From assembly GCF_013385825.1 (NCBI RefSeq), contig NZ_JACAPG010000011.1, positions 317,853 through 381,852 on the forward strand: a stretch of 64,000 nucleotides of DNA. Direction: 5' to 3'. Of this stretch, positions 8,292 to 16,159 are shown piece after piece. The DNA comes from Pseudomonas reactans (GTDB lineage: Bacteria > Pseudomonadota > Gammaproteobacteria > Pseudomonadales > Pseudomonadaceae). Numbering within the stretch: the first letter of the stretch is position 1; the number at the start of each line of letters is the position of its first letter. The position numbers were made by a program, and so were the translations under genes. Under the pieces are notes generated by a model. That model was not told the origin of the DNA. It worked only from the letters and a program-made list of their open reading frames with translations, and searched no databases.

Positions 8292-9484
8292 GCCTGTTCA
8301 AGTTCCGCGCCCTGGACAACCAGGGCGTGCCGCAGAACGGTACGCTGGAAGCCGCGGATCAAGTTGCCGCCGTCGCCGCCTTGCACAAGCGCGGCCTGTT
8401 GCTGCTGCAGATTGAAGCAGCCGGCAGGCCCCTGCTGCGCAACCCACGTGGGCAGTTGAAGGGCACGGCGTTGGTGAGTTTTACCCAGCAGTTGGCGACG
8501 CTGTTGGGGGCCGGCCAGCCTCTGGAACGCTCTTTGACCCTGTTGCTCAAGCAACCCGGCCCCGCTCAGGTGCGCGCGCTGATCGAGCGCATCCGCGATC
8601 ACGTCAAGGCGGGTAAACCCCTGTCCGCCGCATTGGAACAAGAGGGCGGCAGCTTCTCACCGTTGTACCTGAGCATGGTGCGTGCCGGTGAAGCCGGTGG
8701 CGCGCTGGAAAGTACCCTGCGTCAGCTCAGCGACTACCTGGAACGCAGCGAGCGGCTGCGCGGCGAGGTGATCAATGCGCTGATCTATCCGGCCTTCCTG
8801 GTGGTGGGCGTGCTGGGTTCCCTGGCGTTGTTGCTGGCGTATGTGGTGCCGCAGTTCGTGCCGATCTTCCAGGACCTGGGCGTGCCGATTCCGTGGATTA
8901 CCGAGGTGATTCTGGCCTTGGGTGAGTTCCTGGGCAGCTATGGCCTGGCGGTGCTGGCCGGGCTGATCGTCAGCGGTGGGTGTTGGGCCGTACGCCTGCG
9001 CAATCCGGCATTTCGAGAACAATACGATCGACGCCTGCTCGGCATTCGCGTGCTCGGCCCGTTGTTGCAACGGGTCGAAGCGGCACGCCTGACGCGCACC
9101 CTCGGCACGCTGCTCAACAATGGCGTGGCGTTGCTGCAAGCCTTGGTGATCGCGCGGCACGTCTGCACCAACCGCGCATTGCAGGCTCAAGTGGGCCATG
9201 CGACGGAATCGGTAAAAGGCGGCGGTACTCTCGCCAGCGCGTTCGGCAGCCAGCCGCTGTTGCCCGAGCTGGCACTGCAAATGATTGAAGTCGGCGAACA
9301 GGCCGGCGAACTCGACAGCATGTTGCTCAAGGTCGCCGACATCTTCGACGTCGAAGCCAAGCGCGGCATCGACCGCTTGCTTGCCGCACTGGTGCCGTCC
9401 CTGACCGTGGTCATGGCGGTGCTGGTGGCGGTGATCATGTTGGCGATCATGCTGCCGCTGATGAGCCTGACCAGCAATATATGA
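8288..9484 (+). CDS. gspF: Type II secretion inner-membrane platform protein GspF
   Basis: A 398-residue polytopic platform protein of the GspF/PilC family. It anchors the ATPase and the pseudopilus base in the inner membrane. Two homologous cytoplasmic helical domains are visible (FTQQLATLLGAGQPLERSL near residue 60; LTRTLGTLLNNGVALLQAL near 265). Membrane segments lie at about 165-190 (LIYPAFLVVGVLGSLALLLAYVV), about 215-235 and at the C-terminus (about 370-395). The GTG start overlaps the gspE stop. Length and domain order are normal for the family. Confidence 0.96.
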   Translation: MSLFKFRALDNQGVPQNGTLEAADQVAAVAALHKRGLLLLQIEAAGRPLLRNPRGQLKGTALVSFTQQLATLLGAGQPLERSLTLLLKQPGPAQVRALIERIRDHVKAGKPLSAALEQEGGSFSPLYLSMVRAGEAGGALESTLRQLSDYLERSERLRGEVINALIYPAFLVVGVLGSLALLLAYVVPQFVPIFQDLGVPIPWITEVILALGEFLGSYGLAVLAGLIVSGGCWAVRLRNPAFREQYDRRLLGIRVLGPLLQRVEAARLTRTLGTLLNNGVALLQALVIARHVCTNRALQAQVGHATESVKGGGTLASAFGSQPLLPELALQMIEVGEQAGELDSMLLKVADIFDVEAKRGIDRLLAALVPSLTVVMAVLVAVIMLAIMLPLMSLTSNI

Positions 9485-9497
9485 AGGAGCTTGACCC

Positions 9498-9887
9498 ATG
9501 AGAAAACCCCGCCGCCAAAGCGGTTTCACCCTGTTGGAAATGCTCGCGGTGATCGTGTTGCTGGGCATCGTCGCCACCATCGTCGTGCGCCAGGTCGGCG
9601 GCAATGTGGACAAGGGCAAGTACGGCGCGGGCAAGGCGCAACTGGCCAGCCTGAGCATGAAGATCGACAGCTACGCGCTCGACGTCGGCGCGCCGCCCAC
9701 CAGCCTGCAACAGTTGGTGGACAGGCCCGGCGGTTATGCCAAACCTTCTGACCTCAAGGACCCGTTCGGGCATGCCTTCGGCTATCGTTTTCCCGGCGAG
9801 CACGGCGCCTTCGACCTGATCTTCTATGGCCAGGATGGCCAGCCGGGCGGCGAAGGTTATAGCGCCGACCTGGGCAATTGGGAGTAA
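9498..9887 (+). CDS. gspG: Major pseudopilin GspG
   Basis: A 129-residue major pseudopilin. The prepilin peptidase site is QSG/FTLLEM with the conserved Glu at +5 of the mature protein, followed by the hydrophobic helix (LAVIVLLGIVATIVV). The C-terminal half has the GspG landmarks PPTSLQQLVD and DPFGHAFGYRFPG, and an acidic, glycine-rich calcium-loop region near the end (DGQPGGEGYSADLGNWE). A good ribosome-binding site (GAAGGAG, 9483-9489) precedes the ATG. The gene is the polymer-forming subunit of this secretion system; its peptidase (PilD/GspO) is not in the cluster. Confidence 0.95.
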   Translation: MRKPRRQSGFTLLEMLAVIVLLGIVATIVVRQVGGNVDKGKYGAGKAQLASLSMKIDSYALDVGAPPTSLQQLVDRPGGYAKPSDLKDPFGHAFGYRFPGEHGAFDLIFYGQDGQPGGEGYSADLGNWE

Positions 9888-9894
9888 CGCGGCC

Positions 9895-10320
9895 ATGTTC
9901 CAGCGCGGCTTTACCCTGCTGGAGATGCTGGTGGTGATCCTGTTGATCAGCCTCGCCGCCAGTTTGCTGGGGCTGGGCGTGCGCCAGGGCCTGCAGACGG
10001 CGAAAGAGCGCCGCGCGGTGGGGCAGGTGGTGGAAGCGCTGCGCACCACGCGTGCGGGGGCGATCGTCAGCGGGCAGGCGGCACGGACTGCATTCGATAT
10101 GCAAGACCGTACGTTCCAGGCGCCGGGACGTGCGCTGCAACGGTGGCCGTCCGAGTTGCAAGTGACACTGCACACTGCCGAGCAGGTGGGCCCCTCCGTC
10201 GAGTTCTATCCCGACGGTAGCTCCACGGGCGGCAATCTTCTATTGGCCAATGGCACACGGCGTTGGCGCATCGATATCGGCTGGCTTACCGGCAGCGTGC
10301 AATCCAAGGCATTGCCATGA
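9895..10320 (+). CDS. gspH: Minor pseudopilin GspH
   Basis: A 141-residue minor pseudopilin. I choose the ATG at 9895 because it puts the peptidase site five residues in (FQRG/FTLLEM); an upstream in-frame start would overlap gspG and bury the leader. The mature N-terminal helix is VVILLISLAASLLGLGV, followed by a GspH/FimT-like globular part (VVEALRTTRAGAIVSGQ; VEFYPDGSSTGGN). It sits seven bases after gspG and overlaps the next pseudopilin gene by ATGA. It belongs to the tip complex of the pseudopilus. Confidence 0.9.
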   Translation: MFQRGFTLLEMLVVILLISLAASLLGLGVRQGLQTAKERRAVGQVVEALRTTRAGAIVSGQAARTAFDMQDRTFQAPGRALQRWPSELQVTLHTAEQVGPSVEFYPDGSSTGGNLLLANGTRRWRIDIGWLTGSVQSKALP

Positions 10321-10649
10321 GGCGCCAGGCTGGGTTCACGCTGCTGGAAATGCTCGCCGCGCTGACGCTGATGGCGGTGTGCAGCACGGTGCTGTTGGTT
10401 GCGTTCGGCCAGAGTGCGCGCTCGTTGTCCCAGGTGGCCCACAGTGATCGGCTTACCCATGCGGCGCTGACGATTTTCGATCAGGAGGCAGCGGGACGAT
10501 TGAGTAACGGCGTCAGCCAAGGCGAGCTCGACGGTATTCACTGGCAACTGATCAGCACCCGGCAACAGACGCATGTGTTTCGCCTCGACCTGACCCTCAG
10601 CGAAGGCCCGCACCAGGCCCGTTTCAGCACCTTGAAGGCGCGCCTATGA
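10317..10649 (+). CDS. gspI: Minor pseudopilin GspI
   Basis: A 110-residue minor pseudopilin. The ATG at 10317 overlaps the gspH stop and gives a short basic leader ending in glycine (MRRQAG/FTLLEM) with the conserved glutamate. The hydrophobic helix is AALTLMAVCSTVLLVAF. The small globular part (DGIHWQLISTRQQTHVFRLDLTL) fits GspI, the subunit that nucleates the tip with GspJ and GspK. The order G-H-I-J-K and the small size support the assignment more than the sequence alone does. Confidence 0.88.
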   Translation: MRRQAGFTLLEMLAALTLMAVCSTVLLVAFGQSARSLSQVAHSDRLTHAALTIFDQEAAGRLSNGVSQGELDGIHWQLISTRQQTHVFRLDLTLSEGPHQARFSTLKARL

Positions 10650-11215
10650 CGCGCCGCGAGCAGGGCTTTACCTTGCTGGAAATCCTCGTAGTGCTCAGTT
10701 TGTTGGGCGTTTTGCTGGTGCTGGTTGGGGGCGCATTGCTGGGCGCCAATCGCGCCGTGTCCAAGGCCCAGGCGTATACCGTGAACCTGGATGAAGTGCG
10801 CGCCGCTCAACAGTTTTTGCGCACGGCGATCAGCGAAACGTTGCCACTGGCGGTGGGTGAGGGCGATGGTTTTTTTGTCGGCACGGCGCAGCGGCTGGAG
10901 TTTGTCTCGACCTTGCCCGGCGTGCTGGGTGGTGGGATTCATCGGTTCAGCCTGCAACGGGTCGAACAGGATTTGCAGGTCGGTTTTTCCCAGCGTGAAC
11001 CCCAGGTGCTGCTGAACAACATCGAGGCTGTGCAGTTCAGTTATCGCGGCGTGTCGCCGTTGGGTCAGCCGACGGGTTGGATCAGTGATTGGCCATGGCC
11101 CAAACGCCTGCCTGCGGCCGTGCGCATCGCCGCCAACGTCGACGGCCCGGTGCCCTGGGTCACCCAGGTGATTGCCCTGCGCTTGAACCTGTCCAGCGGG
11201 AGCGTGGAAGAATGA
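10646..11215 (+). CDS. gspJ: Minor pseudopilin GspJ
   Basis: A 189-residue minor pseudopilin. It has the leader EQG/FTLLEI with conserved Glu+5, a hydrophobic helix (VVLSLLGVLLVLVGGALLG), and a larger beta-rich globular region ending in PAAVRIAANVDG and VIALRLNLSSG, typical of GspJ, whose last strands carry the PxxVRI motif. It overlaps gspI upstream (ATGA at 10646-10649) and gspK downstream (ATGA at 11212-11215). With GspI and GspK it forms the pseudopilus tip that contacts substrate in the periplasm. Confidence 0.9.
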   Translation: MTRREQGFTLLEILVVLSLLGVLLVLVGGALLGANRAVSKAQAYTVNLDEVRAAQQFLRTAISETLPLAVGEGDGFFVGTAQRLEFVSTLPGVLGGGIHRFSLQRVEQDLQVGFSQREPQVLLNNIEAVQFSYRGVSPLGQPTGWISDWPWPKRLPAAVRIAANVDGPVPWVTQVIALRLNLSSGSVEE

Positions 11216-11913
11216 GGCGCCAACGTGGTGCGGCCCTGCTGCTGGTGCTGTGGGTGCTGGCCTTGCTCAGCGTATTGCTCGGCGGCCTGGCCGGCTGGGT
11301 GCAGTTGGAAAGCCGACAGGCCCTGTGGTTGCGCCAGCACACACAAACCGTGCTGGCCGCGGAAGCCGGTATCGCCCTGGTCATGGCTGACCGGCGCTGG
11401 GTGGCCGATGGTCGCGATATCCCGTTGGTGTTTGATGACGCCCAGTTGCACGTCAGCCTGCGCAGCGAGCGTGGCAAGCTTTACCTGATTAACGCCGAGG
11501 CACAGGATTTCACGCGCCTGGCCCTGGCCTGCGGCGCCACCCCGGCCCAGGCGACGCAACTGTCCAAGGCCCTTGAAGCGCGCCGCCAAAAGGGCCTGGC
11601 GCCGTTCCGGGTGTTGGAAGAAGTGCGTCAACTGCCCGGTATGACGCAAACCCTCTACAGCCAATTGCTACCCGAGATCACCTTGTGGAGCGACCTGGAT
11701 CGCCCCGATCCCGCCTTCGCCAGCCCGCTGATGCGCAAGGCGCTGAACCTGCCGCGCCAGAACGCCGAAGGTGCCGACCCTGGCGAAGTGCTGGTGGTCG
11801 ACAGCCGCGCCGAGCGCCCCGGCGGTTATCAGGCGCGGCTGCAAGTCACCGTTTTATTGAGCCCAACGGAGGACAGCGCACAACCCTATCGGGTGTTGCG
11901 TTGGCAAGAATGA
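11212..11913 (+). CDS. gspK: Minor pseudopilin GspK (short form)
   Basis: A 233-residue tip pseudopilin. The ATG at 11212 overlaps the gspJ stop and gives the leader RQRG/AALLLVLWVLALLSVLL. As usual for GspK, the conserved Glu at +5 is absent. Typical pieces are the LESRQALWLR helix, LYLINAEAQDF, and a helical middle domain (ACGATPAQATQLSKALEAR; RVLEEVRQLPGMTQ). It is clearly shorter than the roughly 300-residue canonical GspK, so the calcium-binding alpha domain is reduced. It overlaps gspL by four bases. Confidence 0.9.
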   Translation: MRRQRGAALLLVLWVLALLSVLLGGLAGWVQLESRQALWLRQHTQTVLAAEAGIALVMADRRWVADGRDIPLVFDDAQLHVSLRSERGKLYLINAEAQDFTRLALACGATPAQATQLSKALEARRQKGLAPFRVLEEVRQLPGMTQTLYSQLLPEITLWSDLDRPDPAFASPLMRKALNLPRQNAEGADPGEVLVVDSRAERPGGYQARLQVTVLLSPTEDSAQPYRVLRWQE

Positions 11914-12902
11914 ATCGACTAGAACCCATCGCCCGGCACTGGCGCGGCAGCCTGCTGCAACAGGGTTGGCGCTTGTGGCTTGCGGAGCTGCGCGCCTGTG
12001 TGCCGAGTGGGTTGGCACGGCCAGAACCGCCGGAGCAGATCCACCACTGGCCGTTACCGGCGCCGGTCGCGTCGGACAGCACGCGCCAAGTGCTGATGCT
12101 TGGCGCGGATGCCGTGCTGCTGCAGCGCGTGCAACTGCCTTTGGCCGCCGGGCGCAACCTCAACGCGGTGGTCGGTTATGAACTGGATCGCTACACCCCG
12201 TTCGAGGCCGACCAACTCTATTTCGTCGCGTGCCAGGAACGGCGCACGTCCACCCACCTTGAAGTCACGCTGGTGGCGATCCTGCGCGAACGCCTGGACC
12301 AGATTCTCAGCGACTGCACCGCCCTAGGCCTGCATCCCCATCGCGTGGATGCGGCCAACCTGGGCATCGACCTGCTGCCCCCGCCGTTGCGCCCACGCCA
12401 ACGCCCGCCGGGCATGGGTTTGCAACGCAGCCTGCCGTGGTTGTGCGGGGCCTTGCTGATCGCAGCGATGCTGCTGTGGCTCAACGACCGCCAGCGCGTC
12501 ATCGACGCCATGCACGCCAGTGTGCAGCAACAGAAAGCCGAGGTCGCCGAGGTGCATGCCCTGCGCCAGCAACTGCTCAATACCCGGGGCGCGGCGCAGT
12601 ACCTTACCCGGCGCAAACTGGCGCAACCGCCCCTGGCCGCGCTACTCAACGACCTGACCACTTGTCTGCCCGCCGACACCTGGCTGGATCAGTTGGACGT
12701 GAAGGACGGCGAGATTTCCCTCTCAGGTCAAAGCGCCAAGGCCAGCGCACTGATTACCCGCATCAAAGGCTGCCGCAGCCTGGAAAACGCCCAGTTCGAA
12801 GGGGTGATCCAGCCCGATGCCCGTACCGGCAAGGACCAGTTTGCCTTGCGTGCCCACCTACGCCAGGAGGCCGCCGATGCGCCGACCCCTCACACCCCGT
12901 GA
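11910..12902 (+). CDS. gspL: Type II secretion assembly protein GspL (PilN-like periplasmic part)
   Basis: A 330-residue bitopic inner-membrane protein that links the ATPase GspE to GspM. The ATG at 11910 overlaps the gspK stop. Residues 1-170 are a cytoplasmic part (QVLMLGADAVLLQRVQLPL; VGYELDRYTPFEADQLYF) much shorter than the actin-like domain of classical GspL. One membrane segment lies near 174-191 (LPWLCGALLIAAMLLWL). A coiled stretch follows, then a PilN-like periplasmic domain (LLNDLTTCLPADTWLDQL). It overlaps gspM by 26 bases. The form is that of Xps-type GspL proteins. Confidence 0.88.
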   Translation: MNRLEPIARHWRGSLLQQGWRLWLAELRACVPSGLARPEPPEQIHHWPLPAPVASDSTRQVLMLGADAVLLQRVQLPLAAGRNLNAVVGYELDRYTPFEADQLYFVACQERRTSTHLEVTLVAILRERLDQILSDCTALGLHPHRVDAANLGIDLLPPPLRPRQRPPGMGLQRSLPWLCGALLIAAMLLWLNDRQRVIDAMHASVQQQKAEVAEVHALRQQLLNTRGAAQYLTRRKLAQPPLAALLNDLTTCLPADTWLDQLDVKDGEISLSGQSAKASALITRIKGCRSLENAQFEGVIQPDARTGKDQFALRAHLRQEAADAPTPHTP

Positions 12903-13479
12903 ACGCCGCGGCACTGCCTTGCTGGTGTTGGCGTTGGTACTCGGCACGGCCTACTGGCTGCTGATCGACAGTTGGTTCGCCGGCCCCCTGCGCGACATGG
13001 GCGAACAAGCCGAACAGTTGCGCGAGCAACAGCAACGCTATGCCGGCGTGTTGCGCCAACGTGATGCGCTGCGCCAACAGCTTGAGCAAGCCCGCCAGGA
13101 CCCGGCCAGCAGCACCAGCCTGTTGCCGGGGGACGACCCCGACGTGGTGGCCGCCGACCTGATGCAGCGCCTTGCCGACCTGATCAACAGCCACGCCAAC
13201 CTCGGCGGCGGTTGCAGCCTGACCCAGCGCAAGCCCATCACGCCGGAGCAAGACGACGGCGAGCCGTATCGCCAGGTCAAGGTCAGCCTGACCCTCGACT
13301 GCGCCATCGAACCCCTGGAAGCGCTGTTGCATGAGCTGGAGTATCAACCGCCGTTCTTGTTCGTGGATGAACTGCGCATCCGCCGCAGCCAACAGGCGCC
13401 GGCCAGTGGCGGTGCGGGCAAGCTGGTGGTGCACCTGCTGGTGCGCGGTTACCTGCAACCGGCGCGGGTGACGCCATGA
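12877..13479 (+). CDS. gspM: Type II secretion protein GspM (GspMb/PilO-like)
   Basis: A 200-residue bitopic inner-membrane protein of the platform. I choose the ATG at 12877, preceded by a strong ribosome-binding site (CAGGAGG, 12861-12867). The protein has a basic N-terminus, one membrane helix (about 14-30, LLVLALVLGTAYWLLI), a coiled coil rich in Gln/Arg (about 40-75) and a small ferredoxin-like periplasmic domain ending in LLVRGYLQP. It partners GspL. Two cysteines (in GGGCSLTQ and LTLDCAIE) could form a periplasmic disulfide. It overlaps the next gene by ATGA. Confidence 0.87.
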   Translation: MRRPLTPRERRGTALLVLALVLGTAYWLLIDSWFAGPLRDMGEQAEQLREQQQRYAGVLRQRDALRQQLEQARQDPASSTSLLPGDDPDVVAADLMQRLADLINSHANLGGGCSLTQRKPITPEQDDGEPYRQVKVSLTLDCAIEPLEALLHELEYQPPFLFVDELRIRRSQQAPASGGAGKLVVHLLVRGYLQPARVTP

Positions 13480-13994
13480 TCGGCAGATTACGCCCCGTGG
13501 AGTGGGGCCTGCTCGGCTTGTCGGGATTGCTGGGCGTGTTGATGGCGGTGATCCTCAGCAGCATCGGTGATGAGCCGCAATGGCTGCCTGACGCGCCCGC
13601 GCGCGCCCATCCCACCGCCCAGGTACAGGTCGCGCCGAGTGTCCCGCTGGAGCACCTCGCCGCCACGTGGCAGGCGCCGTTGTTCAGCCCGGATCGCAGC
13701 CCGGATCGCGTCGTGGGCAAAGCCCAGGTCACCAGCCTGGCCAACCTGACCCTCAGCGGCATCATGATCACCGGCAACCTGCAAATGGCCATGCTCAAGC
13801 AGGCCGATGGCCGCGCCCTGACGGTCCGCCTCGGCCAGGCCTTGCCCAACGGCTGGCGCTTGGACCACCTGACCCCGCAATCCGCCCGATTCAACCTGGA
13901 CGGCCGCACGCAAACCTTGAGCTTCTACGCCAAGCGCCTGCCGCCGCCGTCCACCCGGCCCCCCATTACTTTGCCCCGCGAGCCTCTCCCTTGA
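13476..13994 (+). CDS. GspC/GspN (XpsN)-type protein with HR domain, no PDZ
   Basis: A 172-residue inner-membrane protein. One N-terminal membrane helix (about 9-27, WGLLGLSGLLGVLMAVIL) is followed by a short proline-rich linker and a homology region (HR) domain (about 70-155: APLFSPDRSPDRV, LTLSGIMITGNLQMAML, WRLDHLTPQSARF). The HR domain of GspC contacts the N0 domain of the secretin. The C-terminal PDZ or coiled-coil domain of classical GspC, which takes part in substrate choice, is missing; the protein ends in a proline-rich tail. Its place between gspM and gspD matches xpsN in the Xanthomonas Xps cluster. It is the only GspC candidate here. Confidence 0.82.
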   Translation: MIGRLRPVEWGLLGLSGLLGVLMAVILSSIGDEPQWLPDAPARAHPTAQVQVAPSVPLEHLAATWQAPLFSPDRSPDRVVGKAQVTSLANLTLSGIMITGNLQMAMLKQADGRALTVRLGQALPNGWRLDHLTPQSARFNLDGRTQTLSFYAKRLPPPSTRPPITLPREPLP

Positions 13995-13999
13995 TCGAC

Positions 14000-16111
14000 A
14001 TGCGCACCTCAACGTTTTGCCTGGCGACCGCTTTTGTCCTGAGCGGATGTGGATCCTTCCCCGACCGCCTCGATCCGGACGACGACCTGCTGCACGAAGC
14101 CCTGCAAGGCACCGGCTCGCAACGCCCGTCGACCGAGCAAGCCGCGCCGGAAAGCCCACCACCTGCGGTTAAAACGCCAACGCAGCGCCAACTGATCCGT
14201 GGCAACCAGCAGTTCATGCGCGGGCCGGCAGCGCAGCCGGTGGCGAAAGAGGAGGGTGGCGATATCGTCTTCAACTTCGCCGACCAGCCCATCGAAGCGG
14301 TGATCAACAGCGTGATGGGCGACCTGCTGCATGAAAACTACAGCATCGCCCAAGGCGTGAAGGGCAATGTGAGCTTTTCCACCTCCAAGCCGGTGGACAA
14401 ACAACAGGCGCTGTCGATCCTCGAAACCCTGCTGTCCTGGACCGACAACGCCATGATCAAACAGGGTGATCGCTATGTGATTCTGCCCGCCAACCAAGCG
14501 GTGGCGGGCAAGCTGGTGCCGCAGATGAGCGTGGCGCAACCGTCCAGCGGCCTGTCGGCGCGGTTGTTCCCACTGCGCTACATCTCCGCCACCGAGATGC
14601 AGAAACTGCTCAAGCCCTTCGCCCGCGAGAATGCGTTCCTGCTGGTGGACCCGGCGCGCAATGTGCTGAGCCTGGCTGGCACTCCGGATGAATTGGCCAA
14701 CTACCAGGACACCATCGACACCTTTGACGTGGACTGGCTCAAAGGCATGTCGGTGGGCGTCTTCGGCCTGCAACGGGCGTCCGTGGCCGAGTTGATGCCC
14801 CAGTTGCAAAGCCTGTTCGGTCCTGACAGCGGCATGCCCCTGGCCGGCATGCTGCGTTTTTTGCCGATTGAGCGGACCAACTCGGTGGTGGCGATTTCTT
14901 CCCAGCCGCAGTACCTCAGCGAGGTGGGCGACTGGATTCGCACCATCGACGAGGGCGGCGGCAACGAGCCGCAGATGTACGTCTACGACGTGCGCAATAT
15001 GAAGGCCGCCGACCTGGCCAAGTACTTGCGGCAGATCTACGGCACCGGCGCGATCAAGGACGACACACCGGCCAAGGTCGCGCCAGGCCTGCGCACCACG
15101 ACCCTGTCGTCACTCAATACCGGCGGCTTGCAGAACAACCCGCCTGCTGCCGAAGCGCCGGAGCCGGACGAGAAGGCAGTCGCGCCCACCAGCGCGCTCG
15201 AAGCCGGCACCCGCATTACCGCGCAAAAGAGCAGCAATCAACTGCTGGTGCGCACCCGGCCCGCGCAGTGGAAAGAGATCGAAGCGGCGATCAAGCGGCT
15301 CGATAACCCGCCGCTGCAAGTGCAGATCGAGACGCGGATTCTTGAGGTCAAGCTCACCGGTGAACTGGACTTGGGCGTGCAGTGGTACCTGGGGCGGCTG
15401 GCGGGTAATTCCTCCAGCACCACCGTCGCCAACGTTTCCGGCAGCCAGGGCGCACTCGGCGGGGGTGGGGCGGGGTTGGGGGCGACGGATTCGTTGTTCT
15501 ACTCGTTTGTCAGTTCGAATCTGCAGGTGGCGTTGCATGCGCTGGAAACCAATGGCCGCACCCAGGTGCTGTCGGCGCCGTCGCTGGTGGTGATGAACAA
15601 CCAGCCGGCGCAGATTCAGGTGGGGGACAACATTCCGATCAACCAGACCACGGTGAATACCGGGGATGCGGATACCACGTTGAGCAGTGTCGAGTATGTG
15701 CAGACGGGCGTGATTCTGGACGTGGTGCCGCGGATCAATCCGGGTGGGTTGGTGTACATGGATATTCAGCAGCAAGTCAGTGATGCCGAGAGTCAGAGTG
15801 CGAACAGCGACACGCCGGTGAATCCGCGTATCTCGACGCGCTCGGTGTCGACGCAAGTGGCGGTGCAGAGTGGGCAGACCGTGTTGCTGGGGGGGTTGAT
15901 CAAGCAGGACAACGGGGAGAGTGTGAGTGCTGTGCCGTATCTGGGGAAGATTCCGGGGTTGCGGTGGTTGTTTGGGAGTACCAGCAAGTCGAAGGATCGG
16001 ACGGAGCTGATTGTGTTGATTACGCCTAAGGTGATTACCAGCAGTGGGCAGGCGCGGCAGGTGACGGATGATTATCGGCAGCAGATGCAGTTGTTGCGGC
16101 CAGGGGGGTAG
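14000..16111 (+). CDS. gspD: Lipoprotein secretin GspD
   Basis: A 703-residue outer-membrane secretin. I choose ATG 14000; a TTG at 13991 that overlaps the gspC/N stop is the alternative. The N-terminus is a lipoprotein signal (CLATAFVLSGC, lipobox LSGC), so the secretin can be lipid-anchored and may need no separate pilotin, as described for HxcQ and XpsD. N0 (about 75-155), N1 (FPLRYISATEMQKLLKPF), N2 (VFGLQRASVAELMPQL), N3 (YVYDVRNMKAADLAKYL) and the C-terminal secretin domain (QVQIETRILEV; VPYLGKIPGLRWLFG; ELIVLITPKVI) follow in order. A long Pro/Glu-rich loop at about 370-400 interrupts N3. It is the last gene of the operon. Confidence 0.95.
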   Translation: MRTSTFCLATAFVLSGCGSFPDRLDPDDDLLHEALQGTGSQRPSTEQAAPESPPPAVKTPTQRQLIRGNQQFMRGPAAQPVAKEEGGDIVFNFADQPIEAVINSVMGDLLHENYSIAQGVKGNVSFSTSKPVDKQQALSILETLLSWTDNAMIKQGDRYVILPANQAVAGKLVPQMSVAQPSSGLSARLFPLRYISATEMQKLLKPFARENAFLLVDPARNVLSLAGTPDELANYQDTIDTFDVDWLKGMSVGVFGLQRASVAELMPQLQSLFGPDSGMPLAGMLRFLPIERTNSVVAISSQPQYLSEVGDWIRTIDEGGGNEPQMYVYDVRNMKAADLAKYLRQIYGTGAIKDDTPAKVAPGLRTTTLSSLNTGGLQNNPPAAEAPEPDEKAVAPTSALEAGTRITAQKSSNQLLVRTRPAQWKEIEAAIKRLDNPPLQVQIETRILEVKLTGELDLGVQWYLGRLAGNSSSTTVANVSGSQGALGGGGAGLGATDSLFYSFVSSNLQVALHALETNGRTQVLSAPSLVVMNNQPAQIQVGDNIPINQTTVNTGDADTTLSSVEYVQTGVILDVVPRINPGGLVYMDIQQQVSDAESQSANSDTPVNPRISTRSVSTQVAVQSGQTVLLGGLIKQDNGESVSAVPYLGKIPGLRWLFGSTSKSKDRTELIVLITPKVITSSGQARQVTDDYRQQMQLLRPGG

Positions 16112-16159
16112 GTTGGTGTACATAGGTGTTTGTTATTGCGCCGTCAACCAGGAGGAATC

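Noticed and set aside
13667..14000. Longer in-frame N-terminus for the secretin starting at 13667
   Set aside because: It would run through the gspC/N gene in another frame and hide the lipoprotein signal; ATG 14000 gives a clean lipobox.
6600..16111. Type IV pilus or transformation pilus cluster
   Set aside because: A lipoprotein secretin, GspG with the calcium-loop C-terminus, the GspK-like pseudopilin and the E-to-D order fit type II secretion; there is no PilT, PilM or PilQ.
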